Below, piece after piece: positions 24,085 through 32,374 of a stretch of 43,892 nucleotides of DNA (position 1 is its first letter; every line of letters begins with the position of its first letter). Source of the DNA: a virus; IMG/VR virus record IMGVR_UViG_3300020203_000717, positions 1 to 43,892 of that record. One strand, 5' to 3'. The notes beneath the pieces are model-generated. The model ran no database searches. It was not told the DNA's origin and saw nothing but the letters and a program-made list of their open reading frames with translations. The position numbers and the translations under genes are program-made.

Positions 24085-25011
24085 TTAATCCGTAGGGTTG
24101 AGTGCCAGCAATGTATCCCCGGAAATTCCCTCTTCCGATTTCACCTGTTCCAAACCCAGATTGCGTGCTTGTAGTGAATCCGTTGCGCGGACCGCAGCGG
24201 TATAGGTACGTCCCGTCGATGTGTCCTTGACCCGAACCTCGTAGGGACGATCTTCCATCAACGCCCAACGGGCATCTGTCAAATCCAAAACGTATTCGAC
24301 GAGATCGCCGTGATTCGTCATCATCGGACGGGTCGTGCTCTTCATATTCCGTACCAGCCCCTCGACCATGGCGAGACCCACGGGTATATTCGTATAGGGG
24401 CCAGTGATGGACAGCCGCTTCTTCGACTCATCCAAGGAACGAACCATCCAATACCCACGAGAGACGAGGGACTCACGGATCAACGGACGTAGCTCGTCCG
24501 CACCAACACAAAACGCCTCATACACGGGACGCGTCTTGATCTTTGTATCCCGTTCCTTCCGGGCCTTTTTCATCTCAGCCATGAAATCGTCGATGCGCTT
24601 CTGACCGACTTGATCCTGTGCGGCCACTTCCTTGCTCGTGTCAAGATCAGCGATGGTCTCGATCTTCGTTTCATCGAGTTTCTCTATATCTCCGTAAACA
24701 CAGAAATACATTTTTTCAATACCCGTATACAGGGCGAGCAATTCCTCGATCTCGCGCTGACCCATCTTCATTCCAATTACAACATTCACCGTATAAATGG
24801 GAAGTCCCACTGGGGCCTCGGGAAGCTCTTTGTCAATTTTTCCAGTAAACGGGATAATCCGGTCCGCCTCGACCTTTCGGACCTGATGCCCCATAAATGC
24901 CGAGGTGATCTTCTCCACATGCGCCGGATCATGAATGTTCACGACCGACTTTATGGTGATCTTGTATTCTTTCTCGGATTCCATTACTAACAGGGAGAGC
25001 GATTTCCGCAT
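24085..25011 (-). CDS. Unknown 308-residue late protein
   Basis: Not recognised. It is an alpha/beta protein with two similar-looking halves. An N-terminal repeat-like unit (YKITIKSVVNIHDPAHVEKI, TSAFMGHQVRKVEADRIIPF) follows the start, and a later VYEAFCVGADELRPLIRESL leads into MVRSLDESKKRLSITGP. A charged coiled-coil stretch (EMKKARKERDTKIKTR) links them. No signal peptide. GAGGA lies 8 bases before the ATG at 25011, and an alternative ATG lies at 24984. A CTAAATA late core overlaps the stop codon of gp16, 38 bases upstream, so it is probably late. It sits between gp16 and the PrkA triad. Confidence 0.6.
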   Translation of the reverse strand: MRKSLSLLVMESEKEYKITIKSVVNIHDPAHVEKITSAFMGHQVRKVEADRIIPFTGKIDKELPEAPVGLPIYTVNVVIGMKMGQREIEELLALYTGIEKMYFCVYGDIEKLDETKIETIADLDTSKEVAAQDQVGQKRIDDFMAEMKKARKERDTKIKTRPVYEAFCVGADELRPLIRESLVSRGYWMVRSLDESKKRLSITGPYTNIPVGLAMVEGLVRNMKSTTRPMMTNHGDLVEYVLDLTDARWALMEDRPYEVRVKDTSTGRTYTAAVRATDSLQARNLGLEQVKSEEGISGDTLLALNPTD

Positions 25012-25047
25012 CTTAAAATTTCCTCTACCGTACTAAAAGGGTACTTT

Positions 25048-25584
25048 CTATTTAGTCGGATCAGGGGTTGTCAGAATATCAGAAAAATTTGCATCTCCGG
25101 CCTCTTCCACCCGGGCCTTGACCAGTGCATGAAGGATATCCTTCTGGATAAACAGGTTATTATTGACGACTTGGGGATCACCGTCCTTCTCGTCCTTGCT
25201 CCGACTGAGACCGACAAATTTGGCCTCGTCCATCCGGGATTTCTTCTTCTTTAATTGGAGTTCTGATTTGAACTTGATTACGTCCGCCGTGGTTTGGAAC
25301 ACCATGACGATCCTCTCCGTATGGGCGTTTCTCAAGTTCGGGGCCAAGGTGCCATTCTCCTCGGACATGGACTTGATCATACTAAGACCGGTCTGGATCA
25401 GGCTTTCGAGTTGGCGCTCCCCCTCGACCAGATTTGTCTCGATGTCTTCCATCGGAGGCAGATTGGGGTTATTGATAACAACCAGAGAGGTGGGATCAAT
25501 CGGTTCCGGAATCGGGACTGTCGATACCTCCACCGCTTCCTCGGGCAAATCCACCCCAAGAGAAGAGATCATTTTGGAATTCAC
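25048..25584 (-). CDS. 16: Small terminase subunit gp16
   Basis: A 178-residue protein with the features of T4 gp16 (164 residues): an acidic, proline-rich N-terminus (VPIPEPIDPTSLVVINNPNL), a central coiled-coil core (DIETNLVEGERQLESLIQTG, then NAHTERIVMVFQTTADVIKF) that forms the oligomeric ring, and a C-terminal NNNLFIQKD strand like T4 MNIQNATVF. gp16 recognises DNA for packaging and stimulates gp17. The start is GTG at 25584, sharing bases with the gp4 stop (GTGA), with AAAGGAG 9 bases upstream. Unlike T4, gp16 is not next to gp17; about 11 kb separate them here. Confidence 0.8.
   Translation of the reverse strand: MNSKMISSLGVDLPEEAVEVSTVPIPEPIDPTSLVVINNPNLPPMEDIETNLVEGERQLESLIQTGLSMIKSMSEENGTLAPNLRNAHTERIVMVFQTTADVIKFKSELQLKKKKSRMDEAKFVGLSRSKDEKDGDPQVVNNNLFIQKDILHALVKARVEEAGDANFSDILTTPDPTK
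25049..25055 (-). promoter_or_regulatory. Putative late promoter core (CTAAATA)
   Basis: CTAAATA overlaps the gp16 stop codon (ACT AAA TAG) and lies 38 bases before the next ATG at 25011. It may drive the 308-residue gene and the PrkA triad. Confidence 0.4.
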
Positions 25585-26174
25585 TGTGGTCTCCTTTTGA
25601 TATTACCCGGACCCCGTACCCCGGGTACTCTCATCGTGTGCTTTCGTGCTTTCGTGGGAACCACTGCCGCTCGGGCTCTTGCAGCCTTGGCGCGGATATC
25701 CTTCGCTACCGCCGGGGTCCACGATTGAATCGCAGTGCCCTTTCGAGTCAGGGCCTGTCCGGAGTAGAGTTGGGTTTCGTCCATGACCCGGAATTCCACC
25801 CCACGGCGGGCGCACCACGCCATCGCGGCTTCCCACTTCGCATTATTACGAGCGATCAACGGCATCGTATTCTGATTCGTTGCCGCTGACATCACAGCTT
25901 CCTTGATCGGCTTGATCTCGATCAACTGCGTAACCGGCTCCTTGTTGATCAAAAACGTCACGAGGAAATCCGGAATGTAGATTTTCTGCAACCCCGTGAC
26001 CGGGTCCCGGTAAGGAATTCGCCACGGCTCCGAAGCCCACGAAATAATCGTACTGAGAATATCACACATCGTGGCGAACTCAAATTCCCACGAACTACGC
26101 ATGAGAATCGGATAATCCCCAATATACTTCTCGGGATTGGTCGGTGTGAACTCGTTCACCTTGGGACGGGCCAT
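25581..26174 (-). CDS. 4: Head completion protein gp4 (TnsA-like nuclease fold)
   Basis: A 197-residue homologue of T4 gp4/gp50 (150 residues). It aligns through KYIGDYPILMRSSWEFEFAT (T4 KYRGDPKKITYRSNWEKFF), ISWASEPWRIPYRDPVTG (T4 IAWGSETAVIPY), IPDFLVTF and QLIEIKPIKEA, the D...E-x-K catalytic arrangement of the TnsA/PD-(D/E)XK fold. Then comes KWEAAMAWCARRGVEFRVM (T4 KWKAAQSLAEKRGIKFRIL). An extra basic C-terminal tail of about 45 residues is present. The protein acts at the end of packaging, preparing the head for tail joining. Its ATG overlaps the stop of the upstream gene by one base (TAATG). Confidence 0.9.
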   Translation of the reverse strand: MARPKVNEFTPTNPEKYIGDYPILMRSSWEFEFATMCDILSTIISWASEPWRIPYRDPVTGLQKIYIPDFLVTFLINKEPVTQLIEIKPIKEAVMSAATNQNTMPLIARNNAKWEAAMAWCARRGVEFRVMDETQLYSGQALTRKGTAIQSWTPAVAKDIRAKAARARAAVVPTKARKHTMRVPGVRGPGNIKRRPQ

Positions 26175-27673
26175 TACTTGGTAACCCCGGACTTGAACGT
26201 CCTCATAAAGTTCTGATTGAAATCCGCAAACGGGGCACCCGCGTTGGGAATCGAATAGTTACGCTTCTCCGGAGTGGAGTAGTTACGTTGAATCGGCGTA
26301 GGCGTAATTCTCGGAACCGGATTCACCACAGTACCGGTTGGGGTCAGTCCTCCGTCCGGGACGTAGGACATGTTCTTCCGTTCGGGTTTAGTCAACTCGT
26401 AGAATTTCTCGGTATTCGTCGTGGCGGACTTGGTCGCGGGGGGATAACCAATATAACTATAATTATCCCCTCCTACCCGAGCACTCTCCAACGCCCGCAA
26501 ATTATCAATTTCATCACGGCGAATCGCCGCCTCAGGGGAATCCTCGGTGGCCCCGCCATAGTAGAGGCTATAGTTGTTCTCGGCCCGCTGCCGACGATCC
26601 GAAACGTATTTCTGCGAATCCTCGTAATCCAGTTTGGGCGCATTCCTCAATCCTCCCTGCGAGGGGAGAAGCTGATTCCGGAACAAGGCCGCATCTTCAA
26701 GGAGGTTCCGTGTGACGGAATCCACCCCGCCATCGATGAATTTCTCGATCACCCCGGTAACGTCTAGGTTATGATCCTTGGGATTCGGCGTTCCGCATTG
26801 GGCCAAACACATCGGTGACAAATCCTGAGCCACCTCAAACGAAGTCCCCTGCTTACCGTGGATGTTCGAGGACCGGTACGCGGGAGCTTCCACCCCAAGA
26901 ACCCGGCTAACGAAATCCCGAACCTGTGCGTGGGGCTGTCCGATCATGAAATAATAGTTTTCATACTCAAACGTGAGATTGACCTCTCCAAAACTAGTCC
27001 GGTCGTACATGTCCAATGGAGTATGATCCAACCCCACCAGCATGGGGTTGTGATAGATGTAGACGTTGATCGAATCCGGCTCGGTTCCCAAATCATAGAT
27101 GATCACATGCGAGAGCCACGTACGGGAACAATCCTGTATTCTCATACCCAAACTGGGCCGCTTCGCCAATTCGGATCGATCCGGATTGATAAAAGTCTCA
27201 ACCCCGGTCGTCCCTGCCTGATACTGAGCCAAGCCCTGATTGATATTCTTGTTCAAATCATTCACTGGGCCGTTCCCGATATCCCCCACATGATTTGCGT
27301 GGTTCACCAACTCCTTCACCAAAGCCATGGCGAAACTCGTCGAATCATCATGGAAAATCATGGAAAATTGTGGCATCTCCATCTTGGTCTGAACCTTGTA
27401 CCGACGATTATACGAGTTCAACGTCTCCGTCTTAAACGTGGGATTGGGCAACCCAACGGTCTTCAAATGCGTGTATAAATGACCCTGTCGAAGTCCCAAC
27501 TCGGGCAAATTCGTAATCGATCCCGTATCGTTGGGAACGAATTCCGCCAACCACGTAAACCGGTAACGGGGAATCGCCATAGGCACACCCGTTTCCGCAC
27601 CCGTCCGGGAAACCGAGTTGAACAAGCGCAAATTGGTAGCATGATTAACGAACGGCCAGCCGTTGACACTCAT
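26174..27673 (-). CDS. Tail-tube-fold protein, baseplate/tube initiator type
   Basis: A 499-residue protein whose first half resembles tail tube proteins. RYRFTWLAEFVPND is followed by HLKTVGLPNPTFKTETLNSY, MEMPQFSMIFHDDSTSFAMA and, after a spacer, FGEVNLTFEYENYYFMIGQ, the same order of elements as gp19 later in this window (NRFRVTF, ITRPNVTFETQTLYSY, WNTMSISFYDD). It is far longer than gp19 and has a disordered, Asn/Pro/Tyr-rich C-terminal third. T4 has three tube-fold proteins (gp19, gp48, gp54); gp54 or gp48 are the likely counterparts. GAGGG precedes the ATG and a GTAAATA core lies upstream. It is coupled to gp4. Confidence 0.7.
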   Translation of the reverse strand: MSVNGWPFVNHATNLRLFNSVSRTGAETGVPMAIPRYRFTWLAEFVPNDTGSITNLPELGLRQGHLYTHLKTVGLPNPTFKTETLNSYNRRYKVQTKMEMPQFSMIFHDDSTSFAMALVKELVNHANHVGDIGNGPVNDLNKNINQGLAQYQAGTTGVETFINPDRSELAKRPSLGMRIQDCSRTWLSHVIIYDLGTEPDSINVYIYHNPMLVGLDHTPLDMYDRTSFGEVNLTFEYENYYFMIGQPHAQVRDFVSRVLGVEAPAYRSSNIHGKQGTSFEVAQDLSPMCLAQCGTPNPKDHNLDVTGVIEKFIDGGVDSVTRNLLEDAALFRNQLLPSQGGLRNAPKLDYEDSQKYVSDRRQRAENNYSLYYGGATEDSPEAAIRRDEIDNLRALESARVGGDNYSYIGYPPATKSATTNTEKFYELTKPERKNMSYVPDGGLTPTGTVVNPVPRITPTPIQRNYSTPEKRNYSIPNAGAPFADFNQNFMRTFKSGVTK

Positions 27674-27691
27674 CTGAGGACCCTCACCCAG

Positions 27692-27698
27692 TATTTAC
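27692..27698 (-). promoter_or_regulatory. Putative late promoter core (GTAAATA)
   Basis: GTAAATA on the minus strand, about 19 bases before the ATG of the tube-fold gene. It would serve the tube-fold, gp4 and gp16 transcript. Confidence 0.5.
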
Positions 27699-27746
27699 CT
27701 GAAAAATAAAGGGTCCTTAACCATACATACTAGGAGGGGTCGTCCA

Positions 27747-27806
27747 ATGAGGACACCGTCCAACAGAGGACGGAAACGGAGATTCAAACCCTTCCCCTCA
27801 CCATGA
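27747..27806 (+). CDS. Possible 19-residue basic peptide upstream of rpsU
   Basis: ATG at 27747 follows a strong AGGAGG (27732-27737) by 9 bases and opens MRTPSNRGRKRRFKPFPSP, a very basic peptide. No promoter is evident before it, and a 6-bp hairpin (CCGTCC/GGACGG) lies inside it. It may be a leader peptide or chance. Confidence 0.25.
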   Translation: MRTPSNRGRKRRFKPFPSP

Positions 27807-27821
27807 CTTTTGATATTTTTC

Positions 27822-27828
27822 CTAAATA
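27822..27828 (+). promoter_or_regulatory. Putative late promoter core (CTAAATA) for rpsU
   Basis: CTAAATA on the plus strand, 33 bases before the bS21 ATG, followed by an A+T-rich leader and the ribosome site GAAGGAAG. It implies late expression of the ribosomal protein. Confidence 0.55.
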
Positions 27829-27861
27829 TATCGCATATATTTATGAAGAAAGAAGGAAGTC

Positions 27862-28065
27862 ATGATTGTCGTCGTTTTCAACAATGATGTGAATTCAGCG
27901 TATAAGAAGCTGAAAAAGAAGATGTTCGACGAGGGCGTGATCCGGGAACTCCGGGATCGCCGCTTCTACGAGAAGCCCTCGGAGAAGAAGCGTCGGAAAC
28001 GCGCAGAATCAATCCGCCGGATCAAGAAAGACAGCCGGATTCGGCGTCGCGAGTTGGGTTTCTAG
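27862..28065 (+). CDS. rpsU: Phage-encoded ribosomal protein bS21
   Basis: A 67-residue homologue of bacterial bS21 (71 in E. coli). It aligns along its full length: YKKLKKKMFDEGVIRELRDR corresponds to the bacterial RRFKRSCEKAGVLSEVRRR, then RFYEKPSEKKRRKRAES (bacterial EFYEKPTTERKRAKAS) and a basic tail ending RIRRRELGF. bS21 binds 16S rRNA on the 30S platform near the anti-Shine-Dalgarno sequence and aids initiation. Phage copies, known from Pelagibacter and other phages, could replace host bS21 and redirect initiation. The gene has its own late promoter core and a GGAAG ribosome site. Its stop codon overlaps the stop of the convergent homing endonuclease by three bases. A diverged copy of its last 29 bases lies at 29693-29721. 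Confidence 0.93.
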   Translation: MIVVVFNNDVNSAYKKLKKKMFDEGVIRELRDRRFYEKPSEKKRRKRAESIRRIKKDSRIRRRELGF

Positions 28066-29678
28066 GAGTTCCACGCCCACCGGGTTTTTCCACAGTCCCA
28101 GATACGGTCGTATTGGAGTCCGAACATGATTTCGGATTCCGAACCCCGTGGAAATCCCACCTGACGCAACCGGGAAGTGCGAAACCGGGATTTGTTAATT
28201 CTGGATTTCTTCCCCACGTACGCATAGTCGGGAGGGATGTCTCCATCCCGAGTGAATCCCATCCGCTCGTACAATCCACCGAGGAATAAACGGTTGTCCG
28301 AGAAACTCACCACCGATTGGGGTTGGTGTTCCCGGATGTAGGTCTGGAACATTTTCGATCCCAACCCGGGAAACGATCCGGTTGAGCAAAAACGTCGAAG
28401 CTCAACGGGATGTCCGGACTGGCGAGAGGGCTTCGCGAAAATCATCACCCCAACGAGGTGATCCCCCAAGAATGCCCCCAAGGCGGTGCTGATCTGACAC
28501 CGCCCCTGAACATGATTCAAATCACAAAATTCCCCAGCGAGCTTCTTTCCAATCTCCTCAACCCTGAGGGACCTCGCTCCCGGCCCCCGTGGCGTGGCTC
28601 CGAGGGCGTTCTGGATCAATCCCCGGACACACGTGGGGCGTTCCAGCCATTCATCCTCGAACACCGTAAGGAGGCGGATTCCCTGCTTCCGGCACCTCTC
28701 ATACTTGTCCCAATGATAGAGACGATCCTTTCCGCGTTCTTCGGTGTGCCAGTACAGTCCACAATACTCGATAGCGAGGTTTCTCTCGGGTACCCAAATG
28801 TCGAGTTCTCGGTTTCCCAAAATTTCACGATTTCGTCTTTCCGCCGGGACTATTTGATTGACAAAATCATAAATTTCCCGTTCCGCCTCGGATTCGATCC
28901 TACCACAGGTGGGACATCCATACCCGGTCAGATGATCCGCCGGGGTTTGATTAAACACCCCGTGTTTAATACACTTGATCTCGACCTTCTCCAACGCCTT
29001 TACATAATCGGTTCCCGTGTAATCAAATTTCGCCCCATGGACGTTCTCGGCTTTCGCGACGAACTCCGGGGTATTGGATTGGACCTTCCCGCCGCACTGG
29101 GGACACCCGTGACCGGTGAGATGATTTCCCGGGGTCTGTTCGAAATCCCCGTGGTGGGAACAGGTTATGGTGAGTTTATCCAATCCGGTGCGGTATACGG
29201 CGCGATCATATCCGTATCGATTCCCGTGTTGGGCGCGGGCCTTCTTGACAACGGTTGCAAGATCATGAGTGCGTTTCGACACGCGTTGGAGAATCCCACA
29301 TTGGGGGCATCCGTACCCGCTCAAATGACCCGCCGGGGTCTGTTCGAACTCCCCATGACTGGTGCAAACGATGGTGACCCGTTCGGTGGCTCCTCGATAG
29401 TGAACCCGGGAATAATCATACCGAGACCCATGCACGGCGTGAGATTTCTCGATGAATTCATCCGAACTCGACCGGGCTCGCTTCTTTTTCCCACATCCGG
29501 GACATCCGCGACCGTTCAAATGGGAATACGGAGCCTGCTCGAACCAACCATGATTCGAACACCCAATGGTGATTTTCCCAGTGGCCCCCGAATAAACCGT
29601 ACGGGTGTAGTCATACGTCTCCCCGTGGACCGCAACCGCGCTCTTCAAATACTCCGTCGTGGTTAATCTACGTCCCAT
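28062..29678 (-). CDS. Homing endonuclease, Vsr-like/EDxHD type (HEG-B)
   Basis: A 538-residue homologue of HEG-A. It has five zinc-ribbon/repeat units (HGWFEQ...GRGCPGC, HGEFEQTPAGHLSGYGCPQC, HGDFEQTPGNHLTGHGCPQC, HGVFNQTPADHLTGYGCPTC and a less complete one), then the nuclease (SEAEREIYDFV, ELDIWVPERNLAIEYCGLYW, H) and the GNAT/Mom-like C-terminal part (LVGVMIFAKPSRQ, PGLGSKMFQTYI, GGLYERMGFTRDG), ending IWDCGKTRWAWNS. Its stop codon is built from the complement of the rpsU stop (CTAG), so it abuts bS21 exactly. Its ATG overlaps the end of HEG-C by 11 bases; AGGA lies 8 bases upstream. Such enzymes cut an uninvaded allele so that repair copies the gene across. The obvious target is the rpsU 3' end. 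Confidence 0.85.
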   Translation of the reverse strand: MGRRLTTTEYLKSAVAVHGETYDYTRTVYSGATGKITIGCSNHGWFEQAPYSHLNGRGCPGCGKKKRARSSSDEFIEKSHAVHGSRYDYSRVHYRGATERVTIVCTSHGEFEQTPAGHLSGYGCPQCGILQRVSKRTHDLATVVKKARAQHGNRYGYDRAVYRTGLDKLTITCSHHGDFEQTPGNHLTGHGCPQCGGKVQSNTPEFVAKAENVHGAKFDYTGTDYVKALEKVEIKCIKHGVFNQTPADHLTGYGCPTCGRIESEAEREIYDFVNQIVPAERRNREILGNRELDIWVPERNLAIEYCGLYWHTEERGKDRLYHWDKYERCRKQGIRLLTVFEDEWLERPTCVRGLIQNALGATPRGPGARSLRVEEIGKKLAGEFCDLNHVQGRCQISTALGAFLGDHLVGVMIFAKPSRQSGHPVELRRFCSTGSFPGLGSKMFQTYIREHQPQSVVSFSDNRLFLGGLYERMGFTRDGDIPPDYAYVGKKSRINKSRFRTSRLRQVGFPRGSESEIMFGLQYDRIWDCGKTRWAWNS

Positions 29679-31587
29679 TCGATTTTCCTAATAGATTCGT
29701 CGCCGGGAGTTGGGTTTCTAGAGCCCTTGTCCATTCCAATCGCAGCTTGCCACAATCCCATATGCGATGGTACCCGATTTCTCGCATCAACTCATGCTTG
29801 GTCATATCGGCTCGATCCGGGTTTTCACTAGTGTTGACAAGTTCCTCCCTCGTATAAGATCGACGATGAAGCCTAACGTGACCATCCGTGTAGAACAACG
29901 AAGGCTCGGTGATGCCCGTGGAATGGAAACCCGAGATGGCCTTGAACCCCCCGGTGAACCATCGGCGATCCACGAACGCCATAACCCTCTCATATTGGAA
30001 TTTTTCAATGGCCCATTTGAACATGCGCGAACCCAGACCGGGATGATTCCGCCCGTCCGTGACGAACCGTTTCATCTCCACTTGATCGGTCCGCCCCCGT
30101 TCATCACTGGGAACTCCGAAGGTCATGACCGCAATCAGAGTGCCATCCGTGTCGAACGCCCCCACTCGGGTTTTCCCCGGGGTACCCGAACCGAGTAAAT
30201 GGTGTTGATCCAAGAAAGGGGCCGCCCGTTTCCAATCGATCTCCTCGATGTGGGCCTTTCTTGCGTATATTCCCCGCTCGGACCGGCCCGTGAAGTGTCG
30301 AAGCACCGCTGAAACCTTGTCCCGTTGTTGTTGCCACTCATCCTCAAAAATTGTTATGAGTCTGACCCCATGTGTTTCACAGGCTTGGTGCTTGTTCAAT
30401 AAATGTCTTGAATCAGTTTTGATCGCATCACTATGCCAATACAAGCCCGTGTATTCAATTCCAATATTGAAACGGGGAAGGAAAAGATCGATCTCCATTC
30501 CGTCAACCCGGTGTCGATGAATTGTCTCAACCCCCAAATCGTTCATCAACCCGAGGATTTCTCTTTCCCCATGGCTGCTCCCCCGGATATCCGGACAACA
30601 CTTCACACATACTTGATTGAATTTTCTCATTCTCTCCCGTAATCCCAACGCGGAGAGAACCGTCGAGGTACCACAGCCGGAGCATTTGAAATCCACCCGA
30701 GAGGTCAATCCTTTGGAATTCACCGTTATGGACCGAACCACCACCCCCGCTGGAACCATGCCCTGATACGCCTCGACCATGTCCCGGGTGCCATAACGTT
30801 TTTTTGCTATCCCGTTACGGACGAGATTTCGGTATTCCGGCGTCTTCGAACGGAGACGAGATTGCTCAATCATCCCCGGAGTGGTCAAAAACGTAGTGGT
30901 GCCATACCTTTCGACATTGGTAGCACTCGTCTTATTCCGGTTGATTTCAAGTTTCATCGCATTATCCACACCATACCGTTCCACCAACGTGGCCTGTATA
31001 GCTAGAACGCGATCTTTGATTTTTCCATTCCCCACCTCATACTGGCGGGCGCATTTATACGAACAGGTTTCCGGATATGATCGTATCTGATCCACATACC
31101 TTAATTCCGTTGAACACACCGGACACGTCGGACGATCCGCCCAATTCCCGGCCAGATGCTTGAGTTCCCCCGAAGTATGGTCCGGGTACAACAACCCCAA
31201 CCGGGTAATAACCCCCGGTTCGTTCTTTTTAAGACTATTGATGATCGCTCGGGTCGATCCCCCGTCCCGGAATGCCGCTTGTAATACCGTTTGAGCCTTC
31301 GTGGGGGAACTCGGTTCCGTTCCGGGATCAACCACTATCGGAATCGGGTGATGACGATGAATCGCCAACGTCTCCGCCTGCTTCACCCTCATACACGCGA
31401 AACATCCACGACCACGAAGCAATACACTCGAACGAGTTTCGTACTCTCCGTGAATCTTCCCGTCCGAAATCTCCTCACACCGGATCAATACCGGAGTGCG
31501 AGAAGTCTTGTATTCCCCAAGAACCACAAGCTTTTCATATCGAGCCTCGATTCTCGTTTTGAACTCCTCCGCTGTTAATCGTTTCAT
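29668..31587 (-). CDS. Homing endonuclease, Vsr-like/EDxHD type (HEG-C)
   Basis: About 639 residues from ATG 31587 (GGTGGG upstream). The N-terminal part has a repeat domain of the ERYGVDNA/ERYGTTTF type common in phage homing enzymes, plus zinc-ribbon cysteines (CFAC, CPVC, CSGC, CVKC). The nuclease is SSHGEREILGLM, MEIDLFLPRFNIGIEYTGLY, WH. The C-terminal module has VTDGRNHPGLGSRMF and FVDRRWFTGGFKAISGF. Its end is odd: other family members stop right after the IWDCGKxRxxW motif, but here the frame reads on through the antisense of an rpsU 3'-end copy (LETQLPATNLLG) and stops inside HEG-B's start. So the natural stop was lost when its 3' neighbour changed. It shares a 48-bp identical tract with HEG-E. 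Confidence 0.85.
   Translation of the reverse strand: MKRLTAEEFKTRIEARYEKLVVLGEYKTSRTPVLIRCEEISDGKIHGEYETRSSVLLRGRGCFACMRVKQAETLAIHRHHPIPIVVDPGTEPSSPTKAQTVLQAAFRDGGSTRAIINSLKKNEPGVITRLGLLYPDHTSGELKHLAGNWADRPTCPVCSTELRYVDQIRSYPETCSYKCARQYEVGNGKIKDRVLAIQATLVERYGVDNAMKLEINRNKTSATNVERYGTTTFLTTPGMIEQSRLRSKTPEYRNLVRNGIAKKRYGTRDMVEAYQGMVPAGVVVRSITVNSKGLTSRVDFKCSGCGTSTVLSALGLRERMRKFNQVCVKCCPDIRGSSHGEREILGLMNDLGVETIHRHRVDGMEIDLFLPRFNIGIEYTGLYWHSDAIKTDSRHLLNKHQACETHGVRLITIFEDEWQQQRDKVSAVLRHFTGRSERGIYARKAHIEEIDWKRAAPFLDQHHLLGSGTPGKTRVGAFDTDGTLIAVMTFGVPSDERGRTDQVEMKRFVTDGRNHPGLGSRMFKWAIEKFQYERVMAFVDRRWFTGGFKAISGFHSTGITEPSLFYTDGHVRLHRRSYTREELVNTSENPDRADMTKHELMREIGYHRIWDCGKLRLEWTRALETQLPATNLLGKSNGT
29693..29721 (+). 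pseudogene. Diverged copy of the rpsU 3' end
   Basis: The 29 bases match rpsU 28037-28065 at 25 positions and encode the same IRRRELGF-stop. The differences within the coding codons are synonymous Arg changes. It lies between HEG-B and HEG-C, 1.66 kb from the gene, and is a remnant of a bS21 allele left by homing. Confidence 0.85.
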
Positions 31588-31597
31588 CAATCCCACC

Positions 31598-31604
31598 CTA
31601 AATA
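31598..31604 (+). promoter_or_regulatory. Putative late promoter core (CTAAATA) for gp19
   Basis: CTAAATA on the plus strand, 41 bases before the gp19 ATG. It lies in the leader of HEG-C, just upstream of that divergent start. Confidence 0.55.
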
Positions 31605-31645
31605 CTCCGTGCTCAATATAGAGCATTTATCGTGAGAAGCAATCC

Positions 31646-32374
31646 ATGAGCGTGAATTCCCTCGCAAATTTCGGAGTCCCCGGCTACAACGGAGATCGTT
31701 CAGCGGTCCTTGCACCTATATTTACAAATAGGTTTCGAGTTACGTTTTACAACTTCGGATCGACTTTCGAACCGGGTCCGTATTCGTTGACGCGTCAGAT
31801 TAATAAGATCACGCGTCCGAATGTGACGTTTGAAACGCAGACGTTGTATTCGTACATGAGCACGGTTTACGTGGTGAATCGTGGCGAGTGGAATACGATG
31901 AGCATCTCGTTCTACGATGACATCTACAACGAAGTAACGAACCGGGTTATGAATCAGGTTGCGAAGCAGCAAAACTTCTTCGACCAGACCGCTTCCCGTG
32001 CGGGTGAGAACTACAAGTTCGAAATGGACTTGGACGTGCTCGCGGGTGGAGCCAGCGCCGGAGGGACAAACGATCCCAACATCATTCAGAAATGGTGCTA
32101 CACCGGATGTGAGATCACCGAAAACGACATGGGCGAGTTCAACTACAAAAACCAAGAATTTATGGAAGTCGGAGCCACGATCAGGTACGACAATGTGATC
32201 GGTTTTGATCATAACGGTAGGATGATGGGATCGTTTTCGCATTCTCCCGAAATTCAGGGACGTATGGGCGGACTTTCCACGGGTGCGGGTGTTGCCAGTT
32301 CAGGACAGTTCGGATCGGGAATTTCCCTTCTAAATGCAGCAGTTGGCGTGGCTTCGATCCTCAGTCAGACCTGA
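31646..32374 (+). CDS. 19: Tail tube protein gp19
   Basis: A 242-residue tail tube subunit (T4 gp19 163 residues). It shows the family's order: FTNRFRVTFYNFG, YSLTRQINKITRPNVTFETQ, TLYSYMSTVYVVNRGEWNTM, SISFYDDIYNEV, then after a spacer WCYTGCEITENDMGEFNYKN and VGATIRYDNVIGFDHNG. The C-terminal 45 residues are a Gly/Ser-rich extension. Stacked hexamers form the tube inside the sheath through which DNA passes. It has its own late promoter and is flanked on both sides by homing endonuclease genes. No sheath gene (gp18) is visible in the window, unlike T4, where 18 and 19 are adjacent. Confidence 0.88.
   Translation: MSVNSLANFGVPGYNGDRSAVLAPIFTNRFRVTFYNFGSTFEPGPYSLTRQINKITRPNVTFETQTLYSYMSTVYVVNRGEWNTMSISFYDDIYNEVTNRVMNQVAKQQNFFDQTASRAGENYKFEMDLDVLAGGASAGGTNDPNIIQKWCYTGCEITENDMGEFNYKNQEFMEVGATIRYDNVIGFDHNGRMMGSFSHSPEIQGRMGGLSTGAGVASSGQFGSGISLLNAAVGVASILSQT

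Noticed and set aside
28410-29666. 418-codon plus-strand open frame opposite HEG-B
   Set aside because: It is the complement of the HEG-B zinc-ribbon repeats. The apparent repeats in it are the antisense of those units, and no ribosome site or promoter is present.
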